Below, one piece after another: positions 36,701 to 48,600 of a DNA stretch of 64,000 nt (positions are counted from its first letter, which is position 1; every line of letters starts with the position of its first letter). Position numbers and translations under genes: made by a program. Origin of the DNA: Vanessa cardui (lineage: Eukaryota > Arthropoda > Insecta > Lepidoptera > Nymphalidae); assembly GCF_905220365.1 (NCBI RefSeq), contig NC_061140.1, positions 3,350,501 to 3,414,500 of the forward strand. The letters are read 5' to 3'. Below the pieces are notes generated by a model that had not been told where the DNA came from, did no database searches, and saw only the letters and a list, made by a program, of their open reading frames with translations.

Positions 36701-39700
36701 AAAGTATCATGTCCATGTATCCCAGTTTGCAATAATTTGAATAATATATTTATATTTGAGTAATATAGCAACCACCATAATAATAGCATACGATAATTCT
36801 ATAGAGTTTTGGTTTTTGTAATTATATAAATGCTGGTTTTGTATATATAAAGGTGTGGACCGGCTGGCCTACTGTGACAGGATTAGATGACACGGTACTA
36901 GCCATGGTTGGTTTAGACTTACCTCAACACGAACTGACCGTCAAACGTGCACCCAGTAAACAACGAGAATACAAGAGAGTAAGACACTTTTTCTCTATTG
37001 AACCTTTAGAATGTTCTGATTATTCAAATCGCAAAAATATATCAAGTCCGTCAATTTTGAGTTAAGAAATATGAAAGTTTATTTTTGGAATACTGATAAA
37101 AATGTGTAAATATATATATATTTCAGCGTTACTGGATATTCTATCCTAAGGGATGAAATAAGAACCAATGTCCAAGCAAACAAATACGCGAGCAATAGCT
37201 AGTTAATGTTAAATAAATTCAGCTAAGATTTTTTAATTCTCCTTTGAGTCGTAATTATATCATTTTGGTTCTTTGTCATATTTTATAGTATCCGGCTCGA
37301 AGGACCATAAAATGATCTTATCGAAAAGTATAAAAGTATCATCACGTAAAAAAAATAAGAGAATCAAAACTAATTATCAAATGATTTGAAACTAAATATA
37401 TTTTCAGATAGTGGTCGAAAGTTCGGATAGTGATAATAGTTCAGTAGAAGAAGTTGAAGATGGAGACAGTTTTCCTACAGAAGATGACATGTTTGTTGAT
37501 GTACCTTCGGAACGGTTACAACCACTCAGTGAGTAATTTACAATGCTATCCATTTTCCAAAAGAATGTCTTTCCATAGCCCAGCATATTGATAATAATGT
37601 AAATTGGGTCTAATGATGAATGAGATGTTCCAAAAAATAAATAACAAAAAAACTACAGTATAGATTGAGACTTTTTTTTTAAATACTAATACGCATAAAC
37701 ACTATTAATATTTCCTTTAGTAGAATAAATTTTTCTATGTAAATTTAATTTAATTTTTATGTTATTTAAGTTCGTTTTCCTTTGCATAAGTTTTCAACAT
37801 TGTTAAAGTTATACAATATTTATTATGTTTCATTATCCAGTGTCTGAACATGTCGAGGACGAAGCATTAGGATGTATAGAGTTCGCACAGCGTTTTCGTG
37901 CTCGCTACGGACCCAACACGCCAAATTTCTTCGAAGGAACCTTACAGGATGCTATCAAGGAATCCTGCCTGAAACCTGCTAAAGAGGTAATTTTGGTCTA
38001 TTCTGAAATTATTATATAAGTTCTGATTGGTTAGAAAAGAAAATTATGGATATTGTCCTTTTTGCCTGACTACAATAATTGCGAATATTTTCATATGAAA
38101 ATATTACTTAGATTTTAGGTCCCAAAGTTAGCACCGCTTTCATAGTGTAAAGAATGATTTACTCCTCTTATATCTAAACTTTTTTGAACATCAATAAGAA
38201 AGTGTAAACAATTCTATTTTGAATAAAGATTTTTGACTTTAACAATGTCTCTAGACGACCACTTACAACAGTGTGGTCCTATGCGATTTTTTTTTATGTT
38301 TATAAAGAAAATTTTGATGTATATATTTTGATCATTAATATTTTTATTGAAATTGCAATGTTTACAGAGGAAGCTACTAGGAGTGTACTTACATCACGAA
38401 CAATCAGTTCTGTCCAATGTGTTCTGCGCTCAACTATTAGGTTGTGAAACTGTTCTACAAACTCTTGCTGCCAACTTTGTACTCTACGGATGGGATCTTA
38501 CACATCCACATAATAACAATATGTAAGTATACTAATACCATGAAACCTTTTATTTGTATTCCAGTACACATTCTCAAAATCCTCCTCCGACGACGACCTC
38601 CGTGGTCGAGTGGTGTGTATACCAGTTTTCATGGGTACGCCACTCCGAGGTCCCGGGTTCGATTCCCGGCTGAGTCGATGTAGATTACCGTAAGTTTTCT
38701 ATGTTGTCTTAGGTCTAGGTATTTGTGGTACCTTCGTTACTTCTGATTTTCCATAACACAAGTGCTTTAGCTACTTACATTGGGATCAGAGTAATGTATG
38801 TGATGTTGTCTCATTTATTTATTCTCAAAATTATAAAATTTATGGTCTCTTTATTAACCTATTTATTAATATATATTTTTTAAATAAATTTTAACTATCT
38901 ATTGCATCTTTGGTTTTTCTCATCAATTAACGTAAAATATGGTTCCTACCCATTTTATAAAATAAAAAGTAAGTAATAAATGTGATCTATAACTGTGTGT
39001 GCTTGCGCAGGCTGCTGACGTCGATAGCGAGCGCCCTGGGCCCGGTGGCCAGCATGACGATCCGCAGCATACCCGTGGAGCGCCTGCCCGCACTGCTCAT
39101 CATCATGCGCGTGCGCTCCAACACCGAGATATACTCCGTCATCAATGGTATATTCCTCATATATATGTTGGATCAGAGTCGAGATGGCCCAGTGGTTAGA
39201 ACGCGTGCATCTTAACCGATGATTGCGGGTTCAAACCCAGGCAAGCACCGCTGATTCATGTGCTTAATTTGTCTTATAATTAATTCATCTCGTGCTCAGC
39301 GGTGAAGGAAAACATCGTGAGGAAACCTGCATGTGACAAATTTCATAGAAATTCTGCCATATGTGTATTCCACCAACCCGCATTGGAACAGCGTGGTGGA
39401 ATATGTTCCGAACCGTCTCCTTAAAAGGAGAGGAGGCCTTTAGCCCAGCAGTGGGAATTTACAGGCTGTTACTTTTATGTAACGTTAAAGTACTTAATAC
39501 ACTTAGTAAGAATTCAGTATCACACTGTATCACACTTGGCAACGAAGCGAATGACAGTTCCAAGGATGGAGGTACTGATCTTCACGAAAGCGGAATCGTA
39601 AGTGAGTCGTCTCTGAGCGCCTCCACGGGGTAGGCTCCGTCGTAGCGCGAAGTTAGTCGTGACGTCACGACAGTGCTGCCGCCTCGCGGGATTCGTGCCG

Positions 39701-42393
39701 CGCTTCGTTACGCTAAGGAATTCATGACCGTCTCCGACATATATTATATCACACTGTCATATTATTATGTATATCATTTTATAAAATATTACTTTATTAG
39801 TTCTAAACAATTTATTTTTAAATTGTTTGTATATAGGTAATGTTGGAGTATCCGAATTGGTAGGCAGTCTAGTCGAAGCTTTAGAGAGATTCGCGTCGCA
39901 ACGTGAGGAGGATGCGCGGCTAGAGAGGGAAAGAGATGCAAGACAAAGAGTTAAACGTGAGCAAGACGAAGCATATCAGCGCAGTCTTGAAGCTGACAGG
40001 TAGTACTTTATTTTTAATTTGTGTAATAAATAACTTATATATACATTATTATTGTTATTTTATATACTCAATAAAATATAATATCTAACAGGGCGAAAGA
40101 AGAAGTAAAAAAGCAACAAGAATTAGAAAGAAATCAAGAATTGGAGAGAGTAGAATCAGAAAGACAAATAGAGGAAGCCAGAAAAGAGGTAAGTCGTCAA
40201 ATAATAATTGTTTACATAACAGTTATTTTGATAATATTTTGATAATAGTGATTTTAAATTAACATGGTTATTTTCATTATTAAAGTTATTAATTTCGGGA
40301 TATTTTTGCCATGTTTTTTTATTAATAACTTTAATATACTTTAATTAATAAATTTAATAATTAATTTGATTATATTTATATTAATTGTAAGTTCAATTAA
40401 TTGCTACCATATAATAAAATTATTTGACTACAACAGGCGCTACGTGCCGGAGCGGAGGCGCGACTACCAGCGGAGCCAGCCGAGGGTGACGGCGACGTAG
40501 CGCGCGTGCGCGTGCGTCTGCCGCCGCCGCACCACGCCTGCCTCGAACGCCGCTTCCACGCGACCGACACGCTCGCCGTAAGTCACACACACACACGCAC
40601 ACTGCGCCTTGCGCTTGAGACATACACACACACGCACACTGCGCCTTGCGCTTGAGACATACACACACACGCACACTGCGCCTTGCGCTTGAGACATACA
40701 CACACACGCACACTGCGCCTTGCGCCTGAGACATACACACACACGCACACTGCGCCTTGCGCTTGAGACATACACACACACGCACACTGCGCCTTGCGCT
40801 TGAGACATACACACACACGCACACTGCGCCTTGCGCTTGAGACATACACACACACGCACACTGCGCCTTGCGCTTGAGACATACACACACACGCACACTG
40901 CGCCTTGCGCCTGAGACATACACACACACGCACACTGCGCCTTGCGCTTGAGACATACACACACACGCACACTGCGCCTTGCGCTTGAGACATACACACA
41001 CACGCACACTGTGCCTTGCGCTTGAGACATACACACACACGCACACTGCGCCTTGCGCTTGAGACATACACACACACGCACACTGTGCCTTGCGCTTGAG
41101 ACATACACACACACGCACACTGCGCCTTGCGCTTGAGACATACACACACACGCACACTGCGCCTTGCGCTTGAGACATACACATACACGCACACTGCGCC
41201 TTGCGCTTGAGACATACACACACACGCACACTGCGCCTTGCGCTTGTATAGTACGACACAACTTAGATGTCGCGTTGGCAAAATTCGTAAAACCGATCAA
41301 ATCCGAATTGAGTACGCCATCCCAAATTATCAATATTTATTTTTCATGCGAATATGATCTTTGCACAAACGTAATAACTTGTAATATCATATGACCTAAT
41401 ATATTCGTCAATTTGACGCGTGGATTTACATGCACTTGCTTTCTCTGACGCGTGAATCTATAGCGAGGAATAGCGTCGAATGGCGCGATAGGGAGCTATT
41501 ACTATTGTTTGTTTAAATCGGCAGTAATCGGTTTTAATTTCGTTCCATTGCATTTTCCGATGCTACATCTAATTTGTGTCTTACTATACCCGTCTGTCTC
41601 AAAATATTACACCTATAGTACCTTTACCTTTGTTGCAGGCTTTATTAGACTTTCTTGCATCAAAAGGTTACCCAAAAGAAAACTACAAGGTTATCGCTAG
41701 CTGGCCTAGAAGAGACGTAAGTTTATATGTATTCTAGACGTATATAGTAAAATATTTTAATTTAATTAATGTCTTTATAAAAGAGAGATTTATAATTTAT
41801 TTGTACAACAGCTTCATACTATTATTGTAATAAATGATTTATACTGTATTAGATAGGCAGACTTCCTAGTGCCTTGAAGGCGTGTTGTCATCACCACCCA
41901 CCATCAGAAACATTAGCATTGTTAGACTTAGCCTAGTCTTGAGTTAAACTGGCTCACTCACCCTTCAATATGGAACATAACAATTCTAAGTATTCCTATT
42001 TGGTGGTGGTATGTATGTACAGTCGGAGTAAGAAAAAGTTCGTCACCTTAAGATCTATTTTCGTATTCAGTATTAGTGATAATCTGCTTTACCGGTTGAG
42101 AGTTATATATTGCGTCGCAATGTTTAGATTCAAAAGGTACTAAATGTTTAAGACTTGATAAAGGAATGAATTTGAAAACTGACCAGTTTTCTTACTTTAA
42201 CTGTACATATGTGTTTATGTGTAGGCAGGATACCTACCCATTAGGGCTTACTCAAGCGTTACCATCCATACAATAATGTTCCATAGTTAATATATAAATA
42301 ATCTTTTTTTAGCTCACTATGGAATCTCACAGTAGTACACTGAAGGCGCTCAAGTTATACCCTCAGGAGACGGTCATGTTGGAGGAACGGTGA
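33739..42393 (+). CDS. FAF1: FAS-associated factor 1 (UBA-UAS-UBX protein)
   Basis: Adaptor that binds ubiquitinated cargo and the AAA ATPase p97/VCP. The 16 exons are: 33739-33777, 34199-34267, 34543-34669, 35255-35380, 35724-35895, 36437-36581, 36853-36978, 37408-37528, 37841-37986, 38368-38522, 39011-39147, 39837-39999, 40092-40188, 40437-40577, 41639-41716, 42313-42393. They total 1923 nt, 640 aa, close to the roughly 650 aa of animal FAF1. Domains in order: UBA (1-45, FHLEETNWDLLSAINRV), two ubiquitin-like domains (about 85-160 and 180-260), an acidic linker, UAS thioredoxin-like domain (about 310-490, FAQRFRARYG, LLGVYLHHE), a charged Glu/Arg/Lys coiled coil (about 500-555) and a C-terminal UBX domain ending LYPQETVMLEER. 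The UBX p97-binding loop reads WPR instead of the usual FPR. Exons 11 and 14 are unusually GC-rich. Confidence 0.95.
38594..38818 (+). mobile_element. tRNA-derived SINE, family C, copy 2
   Basis: The head has TGGTCGAGTGGTGTGTATAC and B box GGGTTCGATTCCC. The body matches the minus-strand copy at 5755-5978 and ends TGTGATGTTGTCTCATTT. It lies in FAF1 intron 10, about 70 bp after the exon 10 donor. Confidence 0.8.
39178..39476 (+). mobile_element. tRNA-derived SINE, family B, full-length
   Basis: The fullest copy of the family: A-box-like TGGCCCAGTGG, B box GGGTTCAAACCC, an AAGGAAAACATCGTGAGGAA block and a GGGAATTTACAGGCTGTTAC end. It begins about 30 bp after the FAF1 exon 11 donor. The open frames at 39361-39633 and 38982-39215 partly overlap it and are not genes. 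Confidence 0.88.
39537..39750. other. GC-rich patch in FAF1 intron with 16-bp palindrome
   Basis: A sharply GC-rich segment directly after the SINE, inside FAF1 intron 11. It contains the perfect palindrome GTCGTGACGTCACGAC (39656-39671), whose centre TGACGTCA is a consensus CRE/ATF site. No gene frame is seen. It could be a regulatory element or the remnant of a GC-rich transposon end. Confidence 0.5.
40584..41246. repeat. Minisatellite, 37-bp unit, about 18 copies
   Basis: A head-to-tail array of a 37-bp unit beginning GAGACATACACACACACG and ending GCGCCTTGCGCTT, with few variants (GCGCCTGAG and CTGTGCCTTG forms). It starts at the seventh intron base after the FAF1 exon 14 donor (GTAAGT at 40578-40583). 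Each unit carries an alternating CA/CG run, with Z-DNA potential, and a GCGCCTTGCGC near-palindrome. Because 37 is not a multiple of three, all three minus-strand frames stay open through the array, producing three artificial frames of 232-289 codons. Confidence 0.95.
41855..42262 (+). mobile_element. Repeat family A, degenerate copy split by a MITE
   Basis: Family A sequence (TGGCTCACTCACCCTTCAAT, then TTTGGTGGTGGT) runs to about 42017. It is interrupted by the MITE at 42020-42203 and resumes with GATACCTACCCATTAGGGCT. It lies in FAF1 intron 15, close to the last exon. Confidence 0.65.
42020..42203 (-). mobile_element. Tc1/mariner-like MITE, copy 2, intact ends
   Basis: 184 bp with inverted ends CAGTCGGAGTAAGAAAA and, reverse-complemented, CAGTTAAAGTAAGAAAA, flanked by TA on both sides (42018-42019 and 42204-42205). 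It has no coding. Its internal sequence is the reverse complement of copies 17796-17994 and 51753-51950, which sets the minus orientation. Confidence 0.85.
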
Positions 42394-45300
42394 ATGTGAC
42401 ACACAGCTGCCGCGGAACGTACATGATTCACGAATAACAAACAGAGGTTATCGATATCAAACAGTTTCAAACTACCCGCATTTCATTCAACTTCGACCAA
42501 CTTCGTTTATTAAATCACATGATCAGTTATTATCTTATTTGAATGTATTCCTGTCTAAATATGTAGTAAGATTCTGATTAGTTTAAAATTTATGTCTGAA
42601 TTTTAACACTAGAAATATCAATTAAATCCTCCCATGTATACCATCATAATTTAGGCCAAGAGACGGTGACTGAAAATTGTAAATGATTTGTTGCAAGCCT
42701 ACAACTTATCATTTGTTACATGAAGATTCTTATATTTATCATGGCCATAAAATACGAAAACGAAGAGTAGCCATGCCACTTTCCCACCATTTGTATCAAA
42801 TTTGTTATTTTTTTAAGAATATTTGTTACAAGCTACTCTTGTTGTCTCATAACTTTAGTGTATACTTATGGAAATCCTGACTACTATTCCTCTTTAAGAA
42901 ACATTAATTTCATAATTTAAAAAAATATAGGCAAACAGACATTGTTTACAAAATAGCTTTTAAATGGTGAAAAGTTATAACATAGTTAACCCGTAGGGGT
43001 TATTACTTCTGAAGGGTACCCGAAATTGACAGATTCATACAAAATTTCTAGTAACAAAATGTTTCATTAGTAAATGTGATTTTTTTGCAATAAATATTCT
43101 GTCCAAGCGGTTCATAGTTGTGATTTTTTTTTTGAAAACTCAACAACTTCTAGTTGATGAGTCATACCAGCCCTCTATTTAGTAACAATTTAAGGACTAG
43201 CACTAAGACCATTATTGACTATACTATTAAGTAATTTGAATCCTGTAGGTTCACAGAATTTGTAATAAATTACTACAAATTTACAGTCACTGTCTCCCGG
43301 GCTAATGGTATTTCACATAATGTACCACATTTGTAATTTATAAATTTTAACAAAAAAGATATACTGCTAACAAATATACTTGTACAAAATATGTAATTAG
43401 AACTGCTAGATGTTCTATTAACATTAAAAAAAAATTATGTCAATAGAATTCTCTTGAGAAAATAAATGTTTTTAATTTAATAAAAAAATATATGCCTAAA
43501 CTGCCAGCTCACATTATGCTAAAAGAGTCAGTGGAAATAGGGACTTTGTTCGTAGTATTTAGAAGGCCCCTCTATAATAATAATAGCTCATAACATATTT
43601 GAATACACAACGAAACTCACATGTGCGTTTTGGTTGGCGACTGTAGAGTAGTATTGATAAAAAAAGTTATATATATATATTGGCTTTGTTTATCTTTGGT
43701 CTAATTATATTTTTTACAATATTATTGAAAAGCTATTCTCACTGAATTATCGTTGTCTTGATTTAATATATTTATCTGCTGTAGATATATATTATATTGG
43801 TTCCTTTACAGTTTAGAAGATGAAATTTGATGTGTTTCCCTGATTAGTGTAATAAATGTGTCTTTACCTCAAAAGATCCATATTTAGTTTTTGTCATTCC
43901 CCAATGAGAACTATTTTGGTATGAAACTCTCATGAGTTTCATACCAAAATAAAACTGCCATACCGCGGCCTCATGGCCGCGGTATGGCAGTTACTTCATC
44001 TTGGTATTGATTATATTTTCCACAAATTCAATTTTTTTAACAGTCGAAGATATCGCTATCTTTTGCTTATGTGAAGAGAGACAGTATTTTTCCGTCAAAT
44101 TAGAATAAAGTTTGTAAACTATAACTGAATTAGAACCTTTGATAATAAAAGTTAAAGATATGTTTCTTTGTCAACAATTCCTGGTTGGATTGTGTACCTC
44201 AAGAGTCTTTACCCATTTAATTATTCGTTTTTATTTATATCAACTTCTATACTATATTGCAAGGGCAGAAGGAGTAAAGGTAAACGATCTCTAGATTTAT
44301 ATTTAAACACTACAAACAAGTAAGAACTGTTAAGAACTCTTAATAAAAATATATTTATTTATAATGGAGTATTAGTAATGGACTTGTGAATGTGACTTCC
44401 TGAGTCCTTTCATTTTATTTTCAAAGTGCTGATAACAACTTTTTCCGTTGCCAAAATGTCATATTTTCACAAAATACGAATACCACAGATTATATAGATC
44501 TAGATTTAAGGTCAAAATTATTTGTTTATATTTACTCTCCCTACCACTGGAATCATTTATATAGTAATTGCAAGACAATATCGTAATGCAATATGAATGC
44601 TGTTACTGGTGGAGGCTACATTTTGCAAGCTGATACGTTAACTTTTATTATTTAAAAATGTATTCAAATTTAAGTACATTTATGTTATTTAATGACATTT
44701 TAAAATATATTAACGTTTAAAAATAACGAGAATAGAACTAACAAGCAGGAAAACGTATATCTGCCAAAATTCAGTTCAGTCTTAAAACAAATTATTAATG
44801 ATTGTTTTAAATGAAGGAGCACATGAGAAACTTATCATTTGATTTGAAATATTACGATTCACACTTGCAAGATAGCCTCTAGCCTCGTATCCATGTATAA
44901 TTAAAATTCTTCAATTTATTTTCATACAATTCTAGTAGGGAGAATTTTGAACAGTTTTAGCGCGAAAAGTAAGACGTAAATTAAAAAAAAAAAAACATTT
45001 TTAATTTAAGGCAATTAGCAATTCTCTGACGCTAACAAATAACACAAAACTGACCCCCATACACACGACATTTTTAACTGCATTAAATTAGTTGGCTTTG
45101 GAGCAGATAGAATAATTTTATCGCTTTATTTATAATTTGAAACTATTCTAATTAAATTTAAAAAGTAACGTTAACGTTACGTTACGTTCTTAATTTAAAA
45201 TTCATATAAGTTTTTTTTTAGATTAATATCATCCTTTATAATGTTTTTAACTATGTTTTGCGTATTAAAGAAATGTATGCGAGGTAGCAAGTAACAGTAC

Positions 45301-45681
45301 GACGCATTATCGACAAAAAATAAATGTACGAGAGCTCAGCTACAGAATTTTGAACTTTGTAATTTTTCACCGAATCACATGACTGTAAATGTATTGAAGG
45401 ACGTTATGTACTCAAATAAATAAACAGACGGAAGTATTTTGTTTTTATTTATTTATTATTAATTAATTCTTCATTTATTTATCGACTAATCCTATACAGG
45501 CTAACTACAATGAAATCGATTTTTATATGTTAATTGTGTGTCGTATTATACTGGTGTGCTTTAAGTTAAAATATAAAACATAAATATAATTAATTAATAA
45601 GCTGAATATATCATGATCCTTGCAACCACATGCGATAAAAAACACATTGGAATATAATCAAACTTTCATTTAAATAAGAAA
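42394..45681. other. FAF1 3' UTR and intergenic DNA
   Basis: The tail-to-tail gap between FAF1 and the receptor gene. The first about 1 kb is probably FAF1 3' UTR, with AATAAA signals near 43460. Twin hairpins lie at 43912-43992. A 16-bp palindrome GTAACGTTAACGTTAC occurs at 45165-45180. No gene is recognised, and the 65-codon frame 42683-42880 looks like chance. Confidence 0.5.
43912..43992. repeat. Two adjacent perfect hairpins with the same TCAT loop
   Basis: Hairpin 1: 18-bp arms 43912-43929 and 43934-43951, loop TCAT. Hairpin 2: 18-bp arms 43953-43970 and 43975-43992, loop TCAT; its arms are GC-rich (ATACCGCGGCC). One base separates them. Both contain GGTATG/CATACC within their arms, so the two stems could also pair with each other. 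I see no target-site duplication, and the function is unknown. Confidence 0.92.
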
Positions 45682-48600
45682 TTAATTACAATATTTAATA
45701 ACTTTTTTCTGAAATCTATAAGATAATATTTCACCAACTAAAATGAGCACAGCGAACAATATGCCAACAGCTAACATAAGCAGAGCCATAGAAAACTCTC
45801 GCAGAGTTACTGAGAATATACTGCTGTCGGGAGTCCGGACGCACGGCGGCTTAGGTTCATCCCAAATCGACTTCAATCTATGCATTAAACCCGACTCAAA
45901 TATCTTACGTATTCTGAAAGGATGAATAGATTAGAAAATACTTTTTGAATTTACTAACGGGCACATGGGTCATCTGATGGTCACCATAGTCCATAGACTG
46001 CGTCGTATGAAATATTATTTTTAAAATCACGCATTGATTTCACACCTTGCGAACTAAGGACTTATCTCTTGTGCCTTTATTAACAAAGAAAATCTAAACA
46101 CATATTGAGTATGTATGGTATGACAGAATATGTGATGACTGATGAGTTGATGACCCAAACATTGATCATTAAAATCTATGTCTCGATAATGTCTATTCGA
46201 TTATCAACTTTGTAATTATTTTATTATACAAAACGAAAATCGCGTTACGTTAAATGAATATCGAAAAGCTTATCGTTTAATTTTTTCTTACCCAACTGTG
46301 ATATGTTCTCTGTATGGCGAGTCTTTTTGTAAGACTGCCGCCATATTTTGCGGTGGATATAAGTGGATCTCGTGTGCATCACATATCTCCCTCTCGCTGA
46401 AACTCCTCTTCATAATACGGTAAGCAGTGATACTGTCCACGTGATACGCGAAGCCACCACGTTTTACTAAACGCATGCCGTATTCCGGTTCAAGGAAATT
46501 GTAATGACGACTTGTCACTATTTTTCGGTGGTATAGCTCTAAAGCAAGCGGATCCTTCGTACGCTGTAATGCCAAATTATTTACAGTTTTTATTTCAAGA
46601 GATAATCACATTGATAAATGCAAGCGCTAAGTTAATTTAGTGTAAAACAGACAAATACACATGCGATAAATGGAAGTGAACCAAACCTTAAAAAAATCTT
46701 TATTATATAAAACATCTTCAACTCCTGCTTTAAGGTCACTATTTAATAAATCTCTGAGGTTTTTAATGCTTTTAGGAGGCTCGCGGAGTAGCGTAGAAAC
46801 TACTGTTGCATTATAATATTGATATAAGGTTAGCGTAAAAATAAAAGTCATGAAGATAACAATTTTCATTGATGTCGAACCTCTGGTTAACGTTGTGCCT
46901 GTAATGAGCAGTAAGAAATTTAAAATTGTTACTTCCTACTCATTGTGAATCGTAATTAATAGGAACAATATTTTCTTCGATTCTCCAAAAGAAATATTAA
47001 TAGTAATCTTGCATTTCATTTCACATGGTTACGATTTACAAAATTTATTTTTTATCTTCTTTTGGTATGAGTAATTAATGAAATAGTAATTTAAAAAAAA
47101 AACTTGTATTTTACTATAGATATCGACATATATATTAATAAAGTGAAGTCGTCGGAATAATGTTTTTTTTTTAATCTCTATTGCGATCATCCTCATAGTT
47201 GTACTGCAATTGGCAGTCCCCTGAATTCGGCCTTGATATTTGTATTTAATAGTAGGGTATACCATACAGTTATACCCATATAGTTATACGGGCTAGCAAG
47301 CAAGCAACAACAAGCTTAACAAGCTTTGAATTAAACAGTTAAATCTTACACTGCAAAAATAAGTTGACAAATTTACTAAAATTTAAAATGAACAAAATGT
47401 TTTACCTTGTTGACTGATAGCACTAAATATAAACAAAAATGCCATAGAAGACGAAGAGTCGTTATCATCTCCGGTAGTTTTTAAGGCTTTGATGTTAAAC
47501 ATTATGCACATTACTGAACCAGATAAAGCCAATACAGCCAGGATGCAAAACCAAACTTCAGCAGTTAAAGGTCGCGTGTATATTGAGTAAAACCCACCCG
47601 GGTATTTAGGGTGACGCAGAATAAAACAGGGCCTATAAAAGAATGATACAGACTTATAACTATTATTAATTTCAAAAAACAAACTCGTCTTTCACTCGAC
47701 TTTTCTTGAAAACGTCTTATACAAATCAGTAGTACCAAGATCACCACCACTGGCACTCCAAGGCGTTAGGCTTATTCGTACGAATACGTAACACTCAGGG
47801 CCGCCATAAGCGGGTGTGCAACGCATGCAAGTCATTATTAAGTATAATTCCCACAAATCCTTAAGTAGAATAAATTATTCAAAGCATCGAAAAATATCAC
47901 ACTGAGTAAAGTTAAAAGTCCGTGGTCTGTTATCCTTTGAAAAACAGTACTGTCGAAGTAAGGAGAATCCCTTTAAGCTTCCTTAATTCCTTATCAATTG
48001 GTAGATTAGGTATCCGTTACTTGTAGTAGGGCTTGAAGGGTATGGCGCCCTAAGGTATATTGGTGGTCGCTCGAAATAGCAGAGCTAAGGGCATCGTCAA
48101 ACCGGGCGCGGAGGTCATACGTTCGCTGTCGCAGGCGCAACGTGCTCAACGCAAACTTAGAGGTACAACTGTAAGCCGCACATCGCCAGTTAAAAAAGGA
48201 GTTACAAAAGGCGTTAAATAAACAGAGAGCAAAGGGGCGTTATTTAGTTATTACCCTAACGTGGTTTGCGATAGAAGCTCCGGACACACCGGCGCTACTG
48301 TTACGGAATAACTACCACCAGATCTCCTGCGAATGGTCGGGGAGCTATTTCCGGGAAACAGGGCGGGTCACTCAACCATCGATGCCCTAAATACCCTGAA
48401 GACCCGCCAATGGAGGCGGTGGTCAGGGAACGTAGTCCTAACGGTATCACCGGACGTGGCGAACGCCTTCAATAATCTTAAATAATCTAATTTACGACAT
48501 CCTCGGGCTCATAGCTGCCCATGCCTTTTTATATTTTACATTTATACACTTTGGCGTTTTACATTTTTACTTAACATCAGCAGATATTCGCTGGACTTCA

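Noticed and set aside
40584..41246. Array resembling a CRISPR locus
   Set aside because: The units are contiguous and nearly identical with no unique spacers, in an animal intron.
40420..41333. Three overlapping minus-strand open frames of 232-289 codons rich in CVCVCLKRKAQCA-like repeats
   Set aside because: They come from the 37-bp minisatellite. The period is not a multiple of three, so all three frames repeat without stops. They also run antisense over FAF1 exon 14.
45165..45180. 16-bp palindrome GTAACGTTAACGTTAC
   Set aside because: It is built from a simple GTTAC/AACGTT repeat and has no loop or flanking structure, so it is weaker evidence than the hairpins.
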